From NCBI GenBank assembly GCA_964617565.1, contig CAZTYH010000027.1, positions 1 through 34,849 on the forward strand: DNA of 34,849 nt. Direction: 5' to 3'. The notes under the pieces were generated by a model. That model was not told where the DNA came from, made no database searches, and saw only the letters and a program-made list of their open reading frames with translations. This DNA comes from JAKJGV01 sp964617565 (lineage in GTDB: Bacteria > Verrucomicrobiota > Kiritimatiellia > CAIQIC01 > JAGNIJ01). Shown here one piece after another: positions 1 to 7,747 of the stretch (position 1 is its first letter; each line of letters begins with the position of its first letter). The translations under genes were made by a program, and so were the position numbers.

Positions 1-533
1 CGCACGGTTCCATTGATCTCGCGATGCGGATTGGCCGAGAACGCGGCGAAGTCGTGCTTGCCCACAATATGCGAAGCCGCTTCGTTCATTGCTTTCACGT
101 TCAGCGGCTTTCTCACATGCGCACGGTAATGGCGCAGAAACGGAAGCATGATCGAATCGTTCCAGATGAAGTACCTGTACTCTTTCCCCGTCGCACTGAT
201 TCGTGAGTGAAAATCGGCGGGCGCATTGCGAACGGACAACACACGTATGTCATGGTCCAGCAACGCATTCAGTCCCTGCTGGAACTTCCAAAGCACGGGT
301 TTTGACGCGAGGTCAAAATGCACAACCTGGCCGCGGGCATGAACCCCCGCATCGGTGCGTCCGCTGGAATCCACGCGGACCGTTTCGCCGGTCAGTTCGC
401 GGATCACGCGTTCCATTTCCGACTGAATCGTTTTGTGATGAGGCTGAACCTGCCAACCGGAATACTTAGTGCCGTCGTAGGCGACGATCATCCGGTATCG
501 CCGTTTACCAGCCGGGACCGGCTTCACCGCCAT
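1..533 (-). CDS. truA: tRNA pseudouridine(38-40) synthase TruA, C-terminus cut by window edge
   Basis: Converts uridines 38-40 in the tRNA anticodon stem to pseudouridine in the cytoplasm. The first 177 residues are visible, out of roughly 245-270 usual for the family. Near the N-terminus is the family pattern RMIVAYDGTKYSGWQ, and the catalytic loop SSGRTDAGVHARGQ follows with the catalytic Asp at about residue 61. The ATG at 531-533 is chosen because a strong Shine-Dalgarno (GGAGGAG) sits about seven bases upstream. This start lies 29 bases inside the end of ruvX, so the two genes overlap and are probably translationally coupled. It is the last visible gene of the minus-strand operon that begins with uvrB. 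The identification is secure; only the C-terminal half is unseen. Confidence 0.93.
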   Translation of the reverse strand, partial: MAVKPVPAGKRRYRMIVAYDGTKYSGWQVQPHHKTIQSEMERVIRELTGETVRVDSSGRTDAGVHARGQVVHFDLASKPVLWKFQQGLNALLDHDIRVLSVRNAPADFHSRISATGKEYRYFIWNDSIMLPFLRHYRAHVRKPLNVKAMNEAASHIVGKHDFAAFSANPHREINGTV

Positions 534-960
534 CGTCGTCTCCTCCTGGATGTTGCGCGTCGAGATAGCTCTGCAGGATCAGTTGCGCGGCGAGCTTATC
601 CACCACCCCGCGCATTTGCCGCGTCGAGACACCCGCATCCGCCATCACCCGTTCCGCCTCGCGCGTACTCAGGCGCTCATCCCATGTTTCGACGGGAATG
701 GAGAGTTTCTCTTCAAGCAGCGCCACAAAAGTTTCGACCCGCTCGGCCTGCGGACCCTTCGATCCGTTCATGTTGAGCGGAAGCCCTACGACGAGTCGCT
801 CCGCGCCCGTCTCCGCGCAGATGTCGGAAACGGCCCTCGCGGCTTCGGCGTCCGTCTTACAGTGCACAACCCGCAGCGGCGTGGAGAGAATGCCCGCCTG
901 ATCGCTCACAGCGAATCCCAACCGCTTTCCTCCGTGATCAAGGCCAAGGATACGTGGCAT
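505..960 (-). CDS. ruvX: RuvX/YqgF family pre-16S rRNA processing nuclease
   Basis: RNase H-fold nuclease of the YqgF/RuvX family, historically called a putative Holliday junction resolvase and now linked to 5' maturation of 16S rRNA. The 151 residues match the usual family size of about 140-155. The N-terminal strand ILGLDHGGKRLGFAVSD carries the first catalytic Asp (residue 8). The central VVGLPLNMNGSKG and the later DERLSTREAE are the other family signatures. It starts three bases after the manC stop and overlaps truA by 29 bases, so it is an internal operon gene. The C-terminal tail (HPGGDDDGGEAGPGW) is acidic and Gly-rich and is probably disordered. The function is inferred from the family. 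Confidence 0.93.
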   Translation of the reverse strand: MPRILGLDHGGKRLGFAVSDQAGILSTPLRVVHCKTDAEAARAVSDICAETGAERLVVGLPLNMNGSKGPQAERVETFVALLEEKLSIPVETWDERLSTREAERVMADAGVSTRQMRGVVDKLAAQLILQSYLDAQHPGGDDDGGEAGPGW

Positions 961-963
961 GAT

Positions 964-2052
964 TTACAGCACCTTCCCGTAGCGCCCGGCCGCGCGGAGT
1001 TGATGAACCATTTCCTTGATCTCCTGTGCGCGCTCGCGCGGGCAGATCAGCGTGGCGCCTTCGGCATGAACCACTATCAGGTCTTTCACGCCAATCAGCG
1101 CCGTCACCCGGTTTTCCGAAACGACGATATTGTCCGCGGATTCCAGTGCCTGGCAATCGCCCAGAACGGTATTTCCGCTTGCGTCCTTCGGAAGATGGTC
1201 CGCCAGCGCGGGCCACGACCCCACATCGTCCCAGCGAAATGTGCCTTTCACCATGACGATGTTGTCGGCTTTTTCCATGATGGCGTAATCAATGGATATC
1301 TTCTCAAGTTTGTCGTAAGACTCCGTGAGCAATGAATCGAAGCGATCGCTTCCATACATGGGTGCAAGACGATTCATGAGGTCGGCCAGCACCGCACGAT
1401 GCATCGCGAGCGCTTTTTCGATGGCGGCAACCGACCAGATGAACATTCCTGAATTCCAGAAATAATTGCCCGACTCGACATACTGCTTCGCCCTGTTCTC
1501 GTCAGGTTTCTCCACAAAGCGCAACGCTCGATGAAAAAGAACTCCGGAAGATTCGCGGAGTTGAGGACCAGCTTCGATGTAGCCGTAACCCGTGCTCGGG
1601 CCGGAGGGCTGGATTCCGATTGTGATCAGCACATCTTCTTTAAGAGATAACGCGAGGCTTTCTCTCAACGTGGCCCGGAAAAGATCGAGGTCGCCGATAA
1701 TGTGATCGGCGGTCAGCACACAGAACGCGGCTTTCGGATCGCGCGACTTCACGATGGCCGCGCCGAGCGCGATGGCTGCGGCGGTGTCGCGTCCGACCGG
1801 CTCGCCGATGATGTTTTCAGAGGGCAGTTCAGGCGCAGCTTTCCGGCAGGCATCAACGAGATCGGTATTCGTGATGACATAAACATGATCGGGCGATATC
1901 AACCCGGAAAGCCTTTCAACAGCCATTGCGAGCATGGGTTTCCCGCCGACGAGCGAGAGGAGTTGCTTGGGGCGCAGCTCCGTACTGTAAGGCCAGAAGC
2001 GCTCCCCTTTTCCGCCCGCCATGATTATCGCGTAGAATTGCTTATTGCTCAT
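964..2052 (-). CDS. manC: Mannose-1-phosphate guanylyltransferase
   Basis: Makes GDP-mannose from mannose-1-phosphate and GTP, the activated sugar for surface polysaccharides and glycoproteins. The 362 residues fit the single-domain form, with no fused phosphomannose isomerase domain. The N-terminal signature FYAIIMAGGKGERFWPYS followed by RPKQLL (residues 6-32) is the nucleotide-binding pyrophosphorylase motif. ENIIGEPVGRDTAAAIALGA and FVEKPD are the later family motifs. Its ATG begins one base after the trpA TGA, and ruvX follows after three bases, so it is embedded in the uvrB-truA operon. A GDP-mannose supply fits the GT39-type glycosyltransferase elsewhere in the window, but no direct link is shown. 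Confidence 0.93.
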   Translation of the reverse strand: MSNKQFYAIIMAGGKGERFWPYSTELRPKQLLSLVGGKPMLAMAVERLSGLISPDHVYVITNTDLVDACRKAAPELPSENIIGEPVGRDTAAAIALGAAIVKSRDPKAAFCVLTADHIIGDLDLFRATLRESLALSLKEDVLITIGIQPSGPSTGYGYIEAGPQLRESSGVLFHRALRFVEKPDENRAKQYVESGNYFWNSGMFIWSVAAIEKALAMHRAVLADLMNRLAPMYGSDRFDSLLTESYDKLEKISIDYAIMEKADNIVMVKGTFRWDDVGSWPALADHLPKDASGNTVLGDCQALESADNIVVSENRVTALIGVKDLIVVHAEGATLICPRERAQEIKEMVHQLRAAGRYGKVL

Positions 2053-2053
2053 T

Positions 2054-2857
2054 TCACACCTTCTTCACGGCGTTAACCAGTTTTCCGACCCAGCGCGCCG
2101 CTTCCGTGCGAGCCCGCTTATTCCGGCCCGCATCGGCGAATTTCTGAACAATGGCGCTGCCCACGACCACGGCATCGGACGCCTCGGCGGCCGCTCGCGC
2201 CTGGGCAGGTGTCGAAATGCCGAACCCGAGAGCCACGGGCAAAGAGGTCAGCCGCTTTGTCCGGCGCACCAGGGACACGGCACTATTGCCCAGTTGTCTC
2301 TGGATGCCCGTGACACCCTCGCGCGAGACGCAGTAAACGAATCCGCTGCTGCGCGCGACGATCCTGCGGATGCGCCTTTCCGGACTGGTCGGCGTCACAA
2401 GACATATATTGTTCATGTGATGCTTCCGAATGGACGTTAAGTACTCGCCGTCTTCCTCGACAGGCAGGTCGAGGATAAGAAGTCCGTCCAGGCCCGCTCG
2501 AGCCGTGATCTTTATCGTGTGGTCGAATCCGCGCGCGAGAAGCAGGTTCAAGTAGCTGTAGAACATCAAGGGGATATCGCTTTTCTTCCGGATTCGGGAA
2601 ACGCACTGAAGGATCCCCTCGTACGTGGCGCCCGCGTTCAATGCCCTTGTGGCAGATTCCTGGTTAATGCGCCCGTCCGCCAAGGGATCGGAAAATGGAA
2701 CGCCCAACTCGACTATGTCAACGCCGACATCCTCCAGCCGCAGGACGAGGTCTTCGGTATCCATGAGCGTCGGATCACCCGCGGTGATGTACGCGATGAA
2801 CCCTTTTGAATTCGTTTTTCGCAACTCTTCGAAACGCGTCTCGATTCTCGTTTTCAT
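2054..2857 (-). CDS. trpA: Tryptophan synthase alpha subunit
   Basis: Cleaves indole-3-glycerol phosphate to indole and glyceraldehyde-3-phosphate, the penultimate chemistry of tryptophan synthesis. At 267 residues it is full length. The loop VELGVPFSDPLADG holds the catalytic Glu (residue 50) and Asp (residue 61), matching E49/D60 of the E. coli enzyme. GFVYCVSREGVTG and ALGFGIS are the phosphate-binding TIM-barrel motifs. The open frame extends upstream, but the ATG at 2855-2857 (MKTRIETRFEEL) is chosen because it forms a 4-bp ATGA overlap with coaX and matches the family N-terminus. No canonical trpB lies beside it. The only beta-type gene in the window is the separate trpB2 at 8743-10116. 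Confidence 0.95.
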   Translation of the reverse strand: MKTRIETRFEELRKTNSKGFIAYITAGDPTLMDTEDLVLRLEDVGVDIVELGVPFSDPLADGRINQESATRALNAGATYEGILQCVSRIRKKSDIPLMFYSYLNLLLARGFDHTIKITARAGLDGLLILDLPVEEDGEYLTSIRKHHMNNICLVTPTSPERRIRRIVARSSGFVYCVSREGVTGIQRQLGNSAVSLVRRTKRLTSLPVALGFGISTPAQARAAAEASDAVVVGSAIVQKFADAGRNKRARTEAARWVGKLVNAVKKV

Positions 2858-3420
2858 TTCTTTGTATTCAACTGATAGATTCGACCAAGCCCGTAGAGTG
2901 TGAGATCCGACCTGACCGGGATATTTAGGCTCGAACCGCTCAATACCCATTCCGCATATCCGCCGGTCGCACACGTTTTGACTCGCTGACCTTTGAACGA
3001 TTTCTTCAATTCAGAAAGAATTTCCCGCACCAGCCCGCGATAGCCCCATCGCGCGCCTAACTGCATNNNNNNNNNNNNNNNNNNNNNNNNNNNNNNNNNN
3101 NNNNNNNNNNNNNNNNNNNNNNNNNNNNNNNNNNNNNNNNNNNNNNNNNNNNNNNNNNNNNNNNNNATCCCTGCATCCAGTTTCCGTATTTCCGTTTGCC
3201 ATACGCGATTGACGGACGGAACAACGGAACCCAGCACAGCGCCTCGCGGGACAGTGCCGCATAAAAGTTTCTGAAGGACGCGGCGCGTGGAAGTCGGGTC
3301 TGATTTAACCGTCGGCAATGATATCGTACGCACAACGCGATTGCGGGAAAACAAGCCCACTGACGTGCTTGTGTTGCCGACGTCAATGGCTATGACATCC
3401 TCTGTTCTTTTATTTTTCAT
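2854..3420 (-). CDS. coaX: Type III pantothenate kinase, interrupted by an assembly gap
   Basis: Phosphorylates pantothenate, the first committed step of coenzyme A synthesis. The visible N-terminus holds the ASKHA phosphate-loop signature AIDVGNTSTSVGLF (Asp13) and then LGSVVPSVN. The visible C-terminus has GYRGLVREIL and ATGGYAEWVLS, as in CoaX. A 100-N gap removes the middle, where the GADR and second phosphate motifs should be. Visible residues number about 154, whereas CoaX proteins are about 245-260, so the true gap is probably near 300 bases rather than 100. The gene overlaps birA upstream and trpA downstream by 4 bp each. The apparent continuous frame across the gap is coincidental. 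The family call is good; completeness cannot be judged. Confidence 0.88.
   Translation of the reverse strand: MKNKRTEDVIAIDVGNTSTSVGLFSRNRVVRTISLPTVKSDPTSTRRVLQKLLCGTVPRGAVLGSVVPSVNRVWQTEIRKLDAGXXXXXXXXXXXXXXXXXXXXXXXXXXXXXXXXXXMQLGARWGYRGLVREILSELKKSFKGQRVKTCATGGYAEWVLSGSSLNIPVRSDLTLYGLGRIYQLNTKK
3067..3166. other. Assembly gap (100 N) inside coaX
   Basis: Exactly 100 N, a conventional placeholder for a gap of unknown size. The flanking sequences share no terminal overlap. The coaX reading frame is recognisable on both sides, so the join is believable, but roughly 300 bases of real sequence are expected here from the usual CoaX length. Confidence 0.97.
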
Positions 3421-4091
3421 TCAATCACAGGCATGCGAGAGGTGCCTCCGTGGGCTGTCCATGCCTCCTGCAAGCGATTCCTCTCGCCCGATTTAAGCCG
3501 CGCATACCAGGAATCAATGCGATCCATCAAGGCCGACGCGACCTCCTCCAGCGAGACGGATACTCCCTCCATATGACAGGATGTTGCCGTCGTATTCAAG
3601 GCCTCAGTCCATGACTGCTCCGATTGGCGCACATTCACGCCTATTCCCAGGACCAGGAATTCGATCTTTGCTTCGCCAGTTCGAGGTTCCACCAGAACGC
3701 CCGCTATTTTCCGCCCACGCACGAGTACATCATTCGGCCACTTGAGCGATAATCCGGTTAGGCCAAGTTCCCGGACGGCCTCCAGAGCCGCGACACCTCC
3801 CAACATGGCAAACCAGCAGGCTTCGGAGGGGGGCATGTCCGGCCTGAGCAATGTAGACAGGTAAACGCCCTGCCCCGGATTCGAAACCCAACATCTCCCC
3901 CTTCGCCCCCTGCCCCGCCGCTGCTCAAACGCAATCACAGTGAAGCCTTCTTCCACGCCCGCGATGCCGGCTTCCTTCACGACATCGTTCGTGGAATCTG
4001 TGACATCGAGTATGTTTACGGGATTTCCGACAAGCCGATTTCGAAAACGTTCAGCCAGGCGGTGCTGCATTTCGTCGCCGGAACGGTTCAT
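3417..4091 (-). CDS. birA: Biotin--[acetyl-CoA-carboxylase] ligase, catalytic domain only
   Basis: Attaches biotin to the carboxyl carrier protein of acetyl-CoA carboxylase. The 224 residues show the biotinyl-AMP motif GRGRRGRCW (60-68) and KWPNDVLVRGRKIAGVLVE, with KWPNDV at 117-122. There is no N-terminal helix-turn-helix, so this is a monofunctional ligase without the BirA repressor role. The protein stops soon after the catalytic domain (LQEAWTAHGGTSRMPVIE), so the small SH3-like C-terminal domain of BirA appears to be missing. The stop codon is read from an ATGA overlap with coaX, and the start similarly overlaps nadC. A frameshift near the end is possible, but the tight overlap argues for a genuine end. 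Confidence 0.92.
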   Translation of the reverse strand: MNRSGDEMQHRLAERFRNRLVGNPVNILDVTDSTNDVVKEAGIAGVEEGFTVIAFEQRRGRGRRGRCWVSNPGQGVYLSTLLRPDMPPSEACWFAMLGGVAALEAVRELGLTGLSLKWPNDVLVRGRKIAGVLVEPRTGEAKIEFLVLGIGVNVRQSEQSWTEALNTTATSCHMEGVSVSLEEVASALMDRIDSWYARLKSGERNRLQEAWTAHGGTSRMPVIE

Positions 4092-4954
4092 GGAGAGAGA
4101 TCCGGAAATTCCAGCGAAAAATCGGCTGCGCGGACAGAGTGCGTAAGGGCACCGATGGATATGGCATCCACGCCACTTCCGGCGACCGCTTCGACATTCT
4201 CAAGCGTGATGCCTCCCGAAGCCTCGACCTTGCACTTCCCCTTGCAAAGCACCACGCATTGCGCCATGCGAGCGGGCGACATGTTGTCCAGCAGCACCCA
4301 ATCCGGCGAGGCGGACAACACGCTCGCCAGGTCTTCCTCGGTCTCGACCTCAACTTCCACGAGCAATTCAGGATGCATCTTTTTTGCCGCGCGGACGGCA
4401 TCCGCAAGGGTACCCGTCCCGCGACGGCGCCACAGCGCACGATGGTTGTCCTTGATGAGTACGCGATCGTATAATCCCGTGCGATGATTCATTCCCCCGC
4501 CGCACAGCACGGCGTATTTTTCCAGCACCCGCAGTCCCGGCGTTGTCTTACGTGTATCGAGGATGGCCGCATGGCCCGAACGTTCAGCATAGCGGCGGGT
4601 CTGGCTCGCGATTCCCGTCATGCGTTGGAGGAGATTCAAGGCCACCCGCTCGGCGGCAAGGATGGAGCGCGCGTTCCCGGATATCCGTAAAACTTCCTGC
4701 GCCTCTCTCACACTGCTCCCATCCTTCGACAGCACTTCCACCGTGAGCGATTCGTCCAAAGTCTGAAAAACAAGGGCCGAGACATGGATGCCGGAAAGGA
4801 TGTAATCGCCACGCGAGAGAACCACGCCGCGCACGGTTTCCTGTTCGGCCACCAGGGCCGCCGATGTAACATCACCCGTACCGATATCTTCGGCGAGCGC
4901 ACGAAAAACCAGGTCGCGCACTTCCTGCTGCTTGTGAATTTCCGGCAAGCTCAC
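4088..4954 (-). CDS. nadC: Nicotinate-nucleotide diphosphorylase (carboxylating)
   Basis: Quinolinate phosphoribosyltransferase: converts quinolinate and PRPP to nicotinate mononucleotide, CO2 and PPi in de novo NAD synthesis. The 288 residues are full length. Diagnostic segments are EDIGTGDVTS near the N-terminus, AERVALNLLQRMTGIAS, ILDTRKTTPGLRVLEKYAV with the PRPP-binding lysines and arginines, GGGMNHRTGLYDRVLIKDNH, and the C-terminal EASGGITLENV. It overlaps uvrB by 4 bp (ATGA) upstream and birA by 4 bp downstream. No nadA or nadB is seen in the window. Confidence 0.95.
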   Translation of the reverse strand: MSLPEIHKQQEVRDLVFRALAEDIGTGDVTSAALVAEQETVRGVVLSRGDYILSGIHVSALVFQTLDESLTVEVLSKDGSSVREAQEVLRISGNARSILAAERVALNLLQRMTGIASQTRRYAERSGHAAILDTRKTTPGLRVLEKYAVLCGGGMNHRTGLYDRVLIKDNHRALWRRRGTGTLADAVRAAKKMHPELLVEVEVETEEDLASVLSASPDWVLLDNMSPARMAQCVVLCKGKCKVEASGGITLENVEAVAGSGVDAISIGALTHSVRAADFSLEFPDLSP

Positions 4955-7020
4955 TTCGCTTTTCTCCCGATTCGACGCTTTTTAGATATCTTATAAGTGA
5001 CCGGCGCGCGAGACTTTTGAGACGCGGCGCCAGCGCTTTCCGGCGAAGCCTGGGCTGACGCCTTCAATTCGCGTATTTGATCGCGCAGGATTGCGGCGCG
5101 TTCATATTCCAGTGCCTCCGCAGCTTCAAGCATCTCGCGCTCGAGTTCGACAATGACTTCATGCACATTATAAGGTTCGCCCGTTTCGCGTACGATCATT
5201 TCTTCCACTTCGCGGGCCTTATGCTCATCCGAGAGACTTTCCTGGATGCCCTTCACAATACTTCGCGGGGTGATATTGTGCTCGCGGTTGTAAGCTAACT
5301 GCTTTTCACGGCGCGCCGCCGTCACCTCTATCATGCGGCGCATGGAATCCGTGATGTGATCCGCATACATAATGACGACGCCATTTACATGGCGCGCCGC
5401 GCGGCCCGCGGTCTGGATCAATGATGTTTCGGACCGCAGGAACCCCTCCTTGTCAGCATCGAGGATGGCCACCAACGATACTTCCGGCAAATCGAGTCCT
5501 TCGCGCAGCAGGTTGATACCTACGAGGCAGTCGAAGTCGGCCTTGCGCAGGCCGCGCAGCAACTCGACCCTTTCGATGGCATCAATTTCCGAGTGCAGGT
5601 ATTTCACGCGAAGCCCGAGGCTGTGCAGGTATTCCGACAAGTCTTCCGCCGTCTTCTTGGTAAGGGTCGTAACCAGCACACGCTCTTTTCGCTCCGCGCG
5701 CTGCCGGACTTCCTCGATCAAGTCGTCAATCTGCCCCGTGAGCGGACGCACTTCCACCGGCGGATCGAGGATGCCCGTGGGGCGTATAACCTGCTGAACA
5801 GGCGGGCCTCCGTTCTCGATCTCAAAGGGACCCGGTGTGGCTGTCGTGAAGATAGCACTGCCGATGGCGCGGAAAAATTCGTCGTACTTCATCGGCCGGT
5901 TATCCAGCGCGGAGGGCAGACGGAAGCCGTGAGCTACCAGGGTTTCCTTTCGCGCGTGATCGCCGTTGTACATCCCGCGCAATTGCGGAACGGTGACGTG
6001 GGATTCATCAAGAATCGTCAAAAACGTGTCCTGAAAGAAATCCAGCAGCGTGGCGGGGCGCTCCCCTTCCGCGCGGCCGGAAAGATGACGCGAATAATTT
6101 TCGATGCCGGAGCAATAACCGAGTTCCTGCAGCATTTCGATGTCGTATTCCGTCCGCATCCTGATGCGTTGCGCTTCAAGCAGCTTGTTGTTCTGTTCGA
6201 ACCAGCGCACCCGTTCCTCCAATTCCTCCCTTATCCGGGCGATGGCGCCCTCGATTTTCGTGTAGGGCATGACGAAGTGCTTGGCGGGCGATATGATCGC
6301 CGAATTGAGTTCCGCCTCGGTGCGACCGGTGAGCGGATCAATGCGCCGGATGCGCTCGACTGTTTCATCGAAAAAGTCAATCCTCAGCCCTTTCTTGCTG
6401 TATGACGGAAAGACATCCACCGTATCGCCGCGCGCGCGGAACGTACCGGGTGCGCTTTCGATGTCATTCCGGCTGTACTGTATATCCACGAGGCGCTTGA
6501 GCACCACGTCGCGCTCGATGATGTCGCCCTTGTGCAGGCTGACCAGCATTTCGCGGTAATCCTCAGGCGAGCCCAATCCGTAGATGCAGGAAACGGAAGC
6601 GACAATGACCACATCCTCACGATTCATGAGGGCATCGGTCGCAGCCAGGCGCAGGCGCTCGATCTCGGCATTGATGGATGCGTCTTTCTCGATGAAGGTA
6701 TCCGTTTGCGGAATGTATGCCTCGGGCTGATAGTAATCGTAATAACTGACGAAGTATTCGACGGCATTGCCTGGAAAGAAACCCTTCAGTTCCGCGTAGA
6801 GTTGCGCGGCCAGCGTTTTATTGTGCGAGATGACCAGCGCAGGGCGGCCGTAACGGGCAATCACATTCGCGACGGTAAAGGTTTTTCCGGACCCGGTGAC
6901 ACCTTCCAGGGTCTGGAAACGCTTCCCCTGTTCTAGTCCGCGTGAGAGCGTCTCGATCGCCTCGGGCTGATCGCCCGTTGGTTCGTACGGTGCGGCGAGT
7001 TGGAACGGGGCTTTCTTCAT
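4951..7020 (-). CDS. uvrB: Excinuclease ABC subunit B
   Basis: DNA damage-verification helicase of nucleotide excision repair; it works with UvrA and UvrC. The 689 residues are full length. It has Walker A GVTGSGKT (about 40-47, Lys46), the damage-binding beta-hairpin YYDYYQPEAYIP, helicase motifs such as TLTKKTAEDLSEYL and GINLLREGLDLPEVSL, and a C-terminal UVR motif (YERAAILRDQIRELK) that contacts UvrC. The ATG at 7018-7020 is chosen over a TTG 36 bases upstream because MKKAPFQLAAPYEPTGDQ matches family N-termini. A good promoter lies just upstream, with its -10 ending about seven bases from the ATG, so the transcript may be nearly leaderless. It is the first gene of the eight-gene operon. 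Confidence 0.97.
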   Translation of the reverse strand: MKKAPFQLAAPYEPTGDQPEAIETLSRGLEQGKRFQTLEGVTGSGKTFTVANVIARYGRPALVISHNKTLAAQLYAELKGFFPGNAVEYFVSYYDYYQPEAYIPQTDTFIEKDASINAEIERLRLAATDALMNREDVVIVASVSCIYGLGSPEDYREMLVSLHKGDIIERDVVLKRLVDIQYSRNDIESAPGTFRARGDTVDVFPSYSKKGLRIDFFDETVERIRRIDPLTGRTEAELNSAIISPAKHFVMPYTKIEGAIARIREELEERVRWFEQNNKLLEAQRIRMRTEYDIEMLQELGYCSGIENYSRHLSGRAEGERPATLLDFFQDTFLTILDESHVTVPQLRGMYNGDHARKETLVAHGFRLPSALDNRPMKYDEFFRAIGSAIFTTATPGPFEIENGGPPVQQVIRPTGILDPPVEVRPLTGQIDDLIEEVRQRAERKERVLVTTLTKKTAEDLSEYLHSLGLRVKYLHSEIDAIERVELLRGLRKADFDCLVGINLLREGLDLPEVSLVAILDADKEGFLRSETSLIQTAGRAARHVNGVVIMYADHITDSMRRMIEVTAARREKQLAYNREHNITPRSIVKGIQESLSDEHKAREVEEMIVRETGEPYNVHEVIVELEREMLEAAEALEYERAAILRDQIRELKASAQASPESAGAASQKSRAPVTYKISKKRRIGRKAK

Positions 7021-7027
7021 CCGTTCA

Positions 7028-7056
7028 ACTATACCGAGTGGCCGTGACGGCTGCAA
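7028..7056 (-). promoter_or_regulatory. Candidate sigma-70-type promoter for the uvrB operon
   Basis: On the minus strand TTGCAG (7051-7056) and TATAGT (7028-7033) are separated by 17 bases. Transcription would begin within one or two bases of the uvrB ATG, giving an almost leaderless mRNA. No LexA-like GAAC/GTTC operator was recognised. Confidence 0.55.
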
Positions 7057-7115
7057 CGATTGGAGGAAATGAGGATTGGCAAGTTTATGAATAATGCATT
7101 ACATGAAAGCGGAAC

Positions 7116-7676
7116 ATGAATCAATCCGCAGAAAACAGCGTCAAATCGCGGGCCGTTTTTCTCGATCGGGACGGCACGTTGATCGAGGATCGCGGCGACC
7201 TGCGCGACATTTCCGAAGTGGTTTTTTTCCCTGACACTTTTGACGCGTTGAGGCGTTTGCAGGATAGTTACATGCTTTTTATTGTCACCAACCAGTCGGG
7301 CATTGGAAAAGGTTCGATCCGCGCCGCGGAGGCGGACAAGGTGAACGCTTTTGTCTTCGAGCAATTGCAGGAAGAAGGCGTGCATATCCGGGACGTGTAC
7401 TGCTGTCCGCACCGGAGGGAAGAATTGTGTGCCTGCATAAAACCGAAAACTTACTTTCTGGAGCGTGCCGCACGCGAATATGGCCTGGATCTTTTCCGCT
7501 CTTTCAGCGTGGGCGATCATCCGCATGACGTATTCCTTGCGGAGAACGTGGGCGGCATAGGCATCTATGTGTTGACCGGGCACGGCGAGAAACATCGCGG
7601 CGAGTTACCTTCCGACCGCATTGTCCTGCCCGGAATTCGCGAAGCTTGTGATTGGATACTCGAGCGACCGGCCTGA
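7116..7676 (+). CDS. gmhB: HAD-IIIA phosphatase, GmhB-like (D-glycero-D-manno-heptose 1,7-bisphosphate 7-phosphatase)
   Basis: Predicted to remove the 7-phosphate of heptose bisphosphate on the way to ADP-heptose for LPS core or other surface heptosides. The 186 residues match GmhB size. The HAD nucleophile motif is FLDRDGTL (Asp17, Asp19), motif II is IVTNQSGIGKG, and the distal acidic motif is SVGDHPHDVFLAENVG. A zinc-type cluster CPH-x5-CxC followed by KP (Cys97, His99, Cys105, Cys107) is the GmhB hallmark, though the loop between the halves is shorter than in E. coli. It is transcribed divergently from uvrB across about 95 bases and has no strong Shine-Dalgarno. A histidinol-phosphatase-type activity is the main alternative within the same HAD subfamily. 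Confidence 0.85.
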   Translation: MNQSAENSVKSRAVFLDRDGTLIEDRGDLRDISEVVFFPDTFDALRRLQDSYMLFIVTNQSGIGKGSIRAAEADKVNAFVFEQLQEEGVHIRDVYCCPHRREELCACIKPKTYFLERAAREYGLDLFRSFSVGDHPHDVFLAENVGGIGIYVLTGHGEKHRGELPSDRIVLPGIREACDWILERPA

Positions 7677-7737
7677 AAAAGTTCAGGGGCGCCGCGGGGG
7701 GTGGCGCCCTGAACTCTCTCCGTATTAAGAAATACGG
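7676..7737 (-). terminator. Intrinsic terminator after the VADGG-CTERM gene
   Basis: Read on the minus strand, a 7-bp perfect hairpin (7720-7737, loop of 4) is followed by a GC-rich stem whose arms are 7703-7714 and 7681-7693 (12 pairs, one bulged G). A run of five T (7676-7680) comes directly after it. This is the layout of a rho-independent terminator for the gene ending at 7748. On the plus strand no T run follows, so service to gmhB is less likely. Confidence 0.75.
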
Positions 7738-7747
7738 ATCTTGCTCT

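Noticed and set aside
550..1335. A 261-residue open frame on the plus strand
   Set aside because: Antisense to ruvX and manC, with no family signature.
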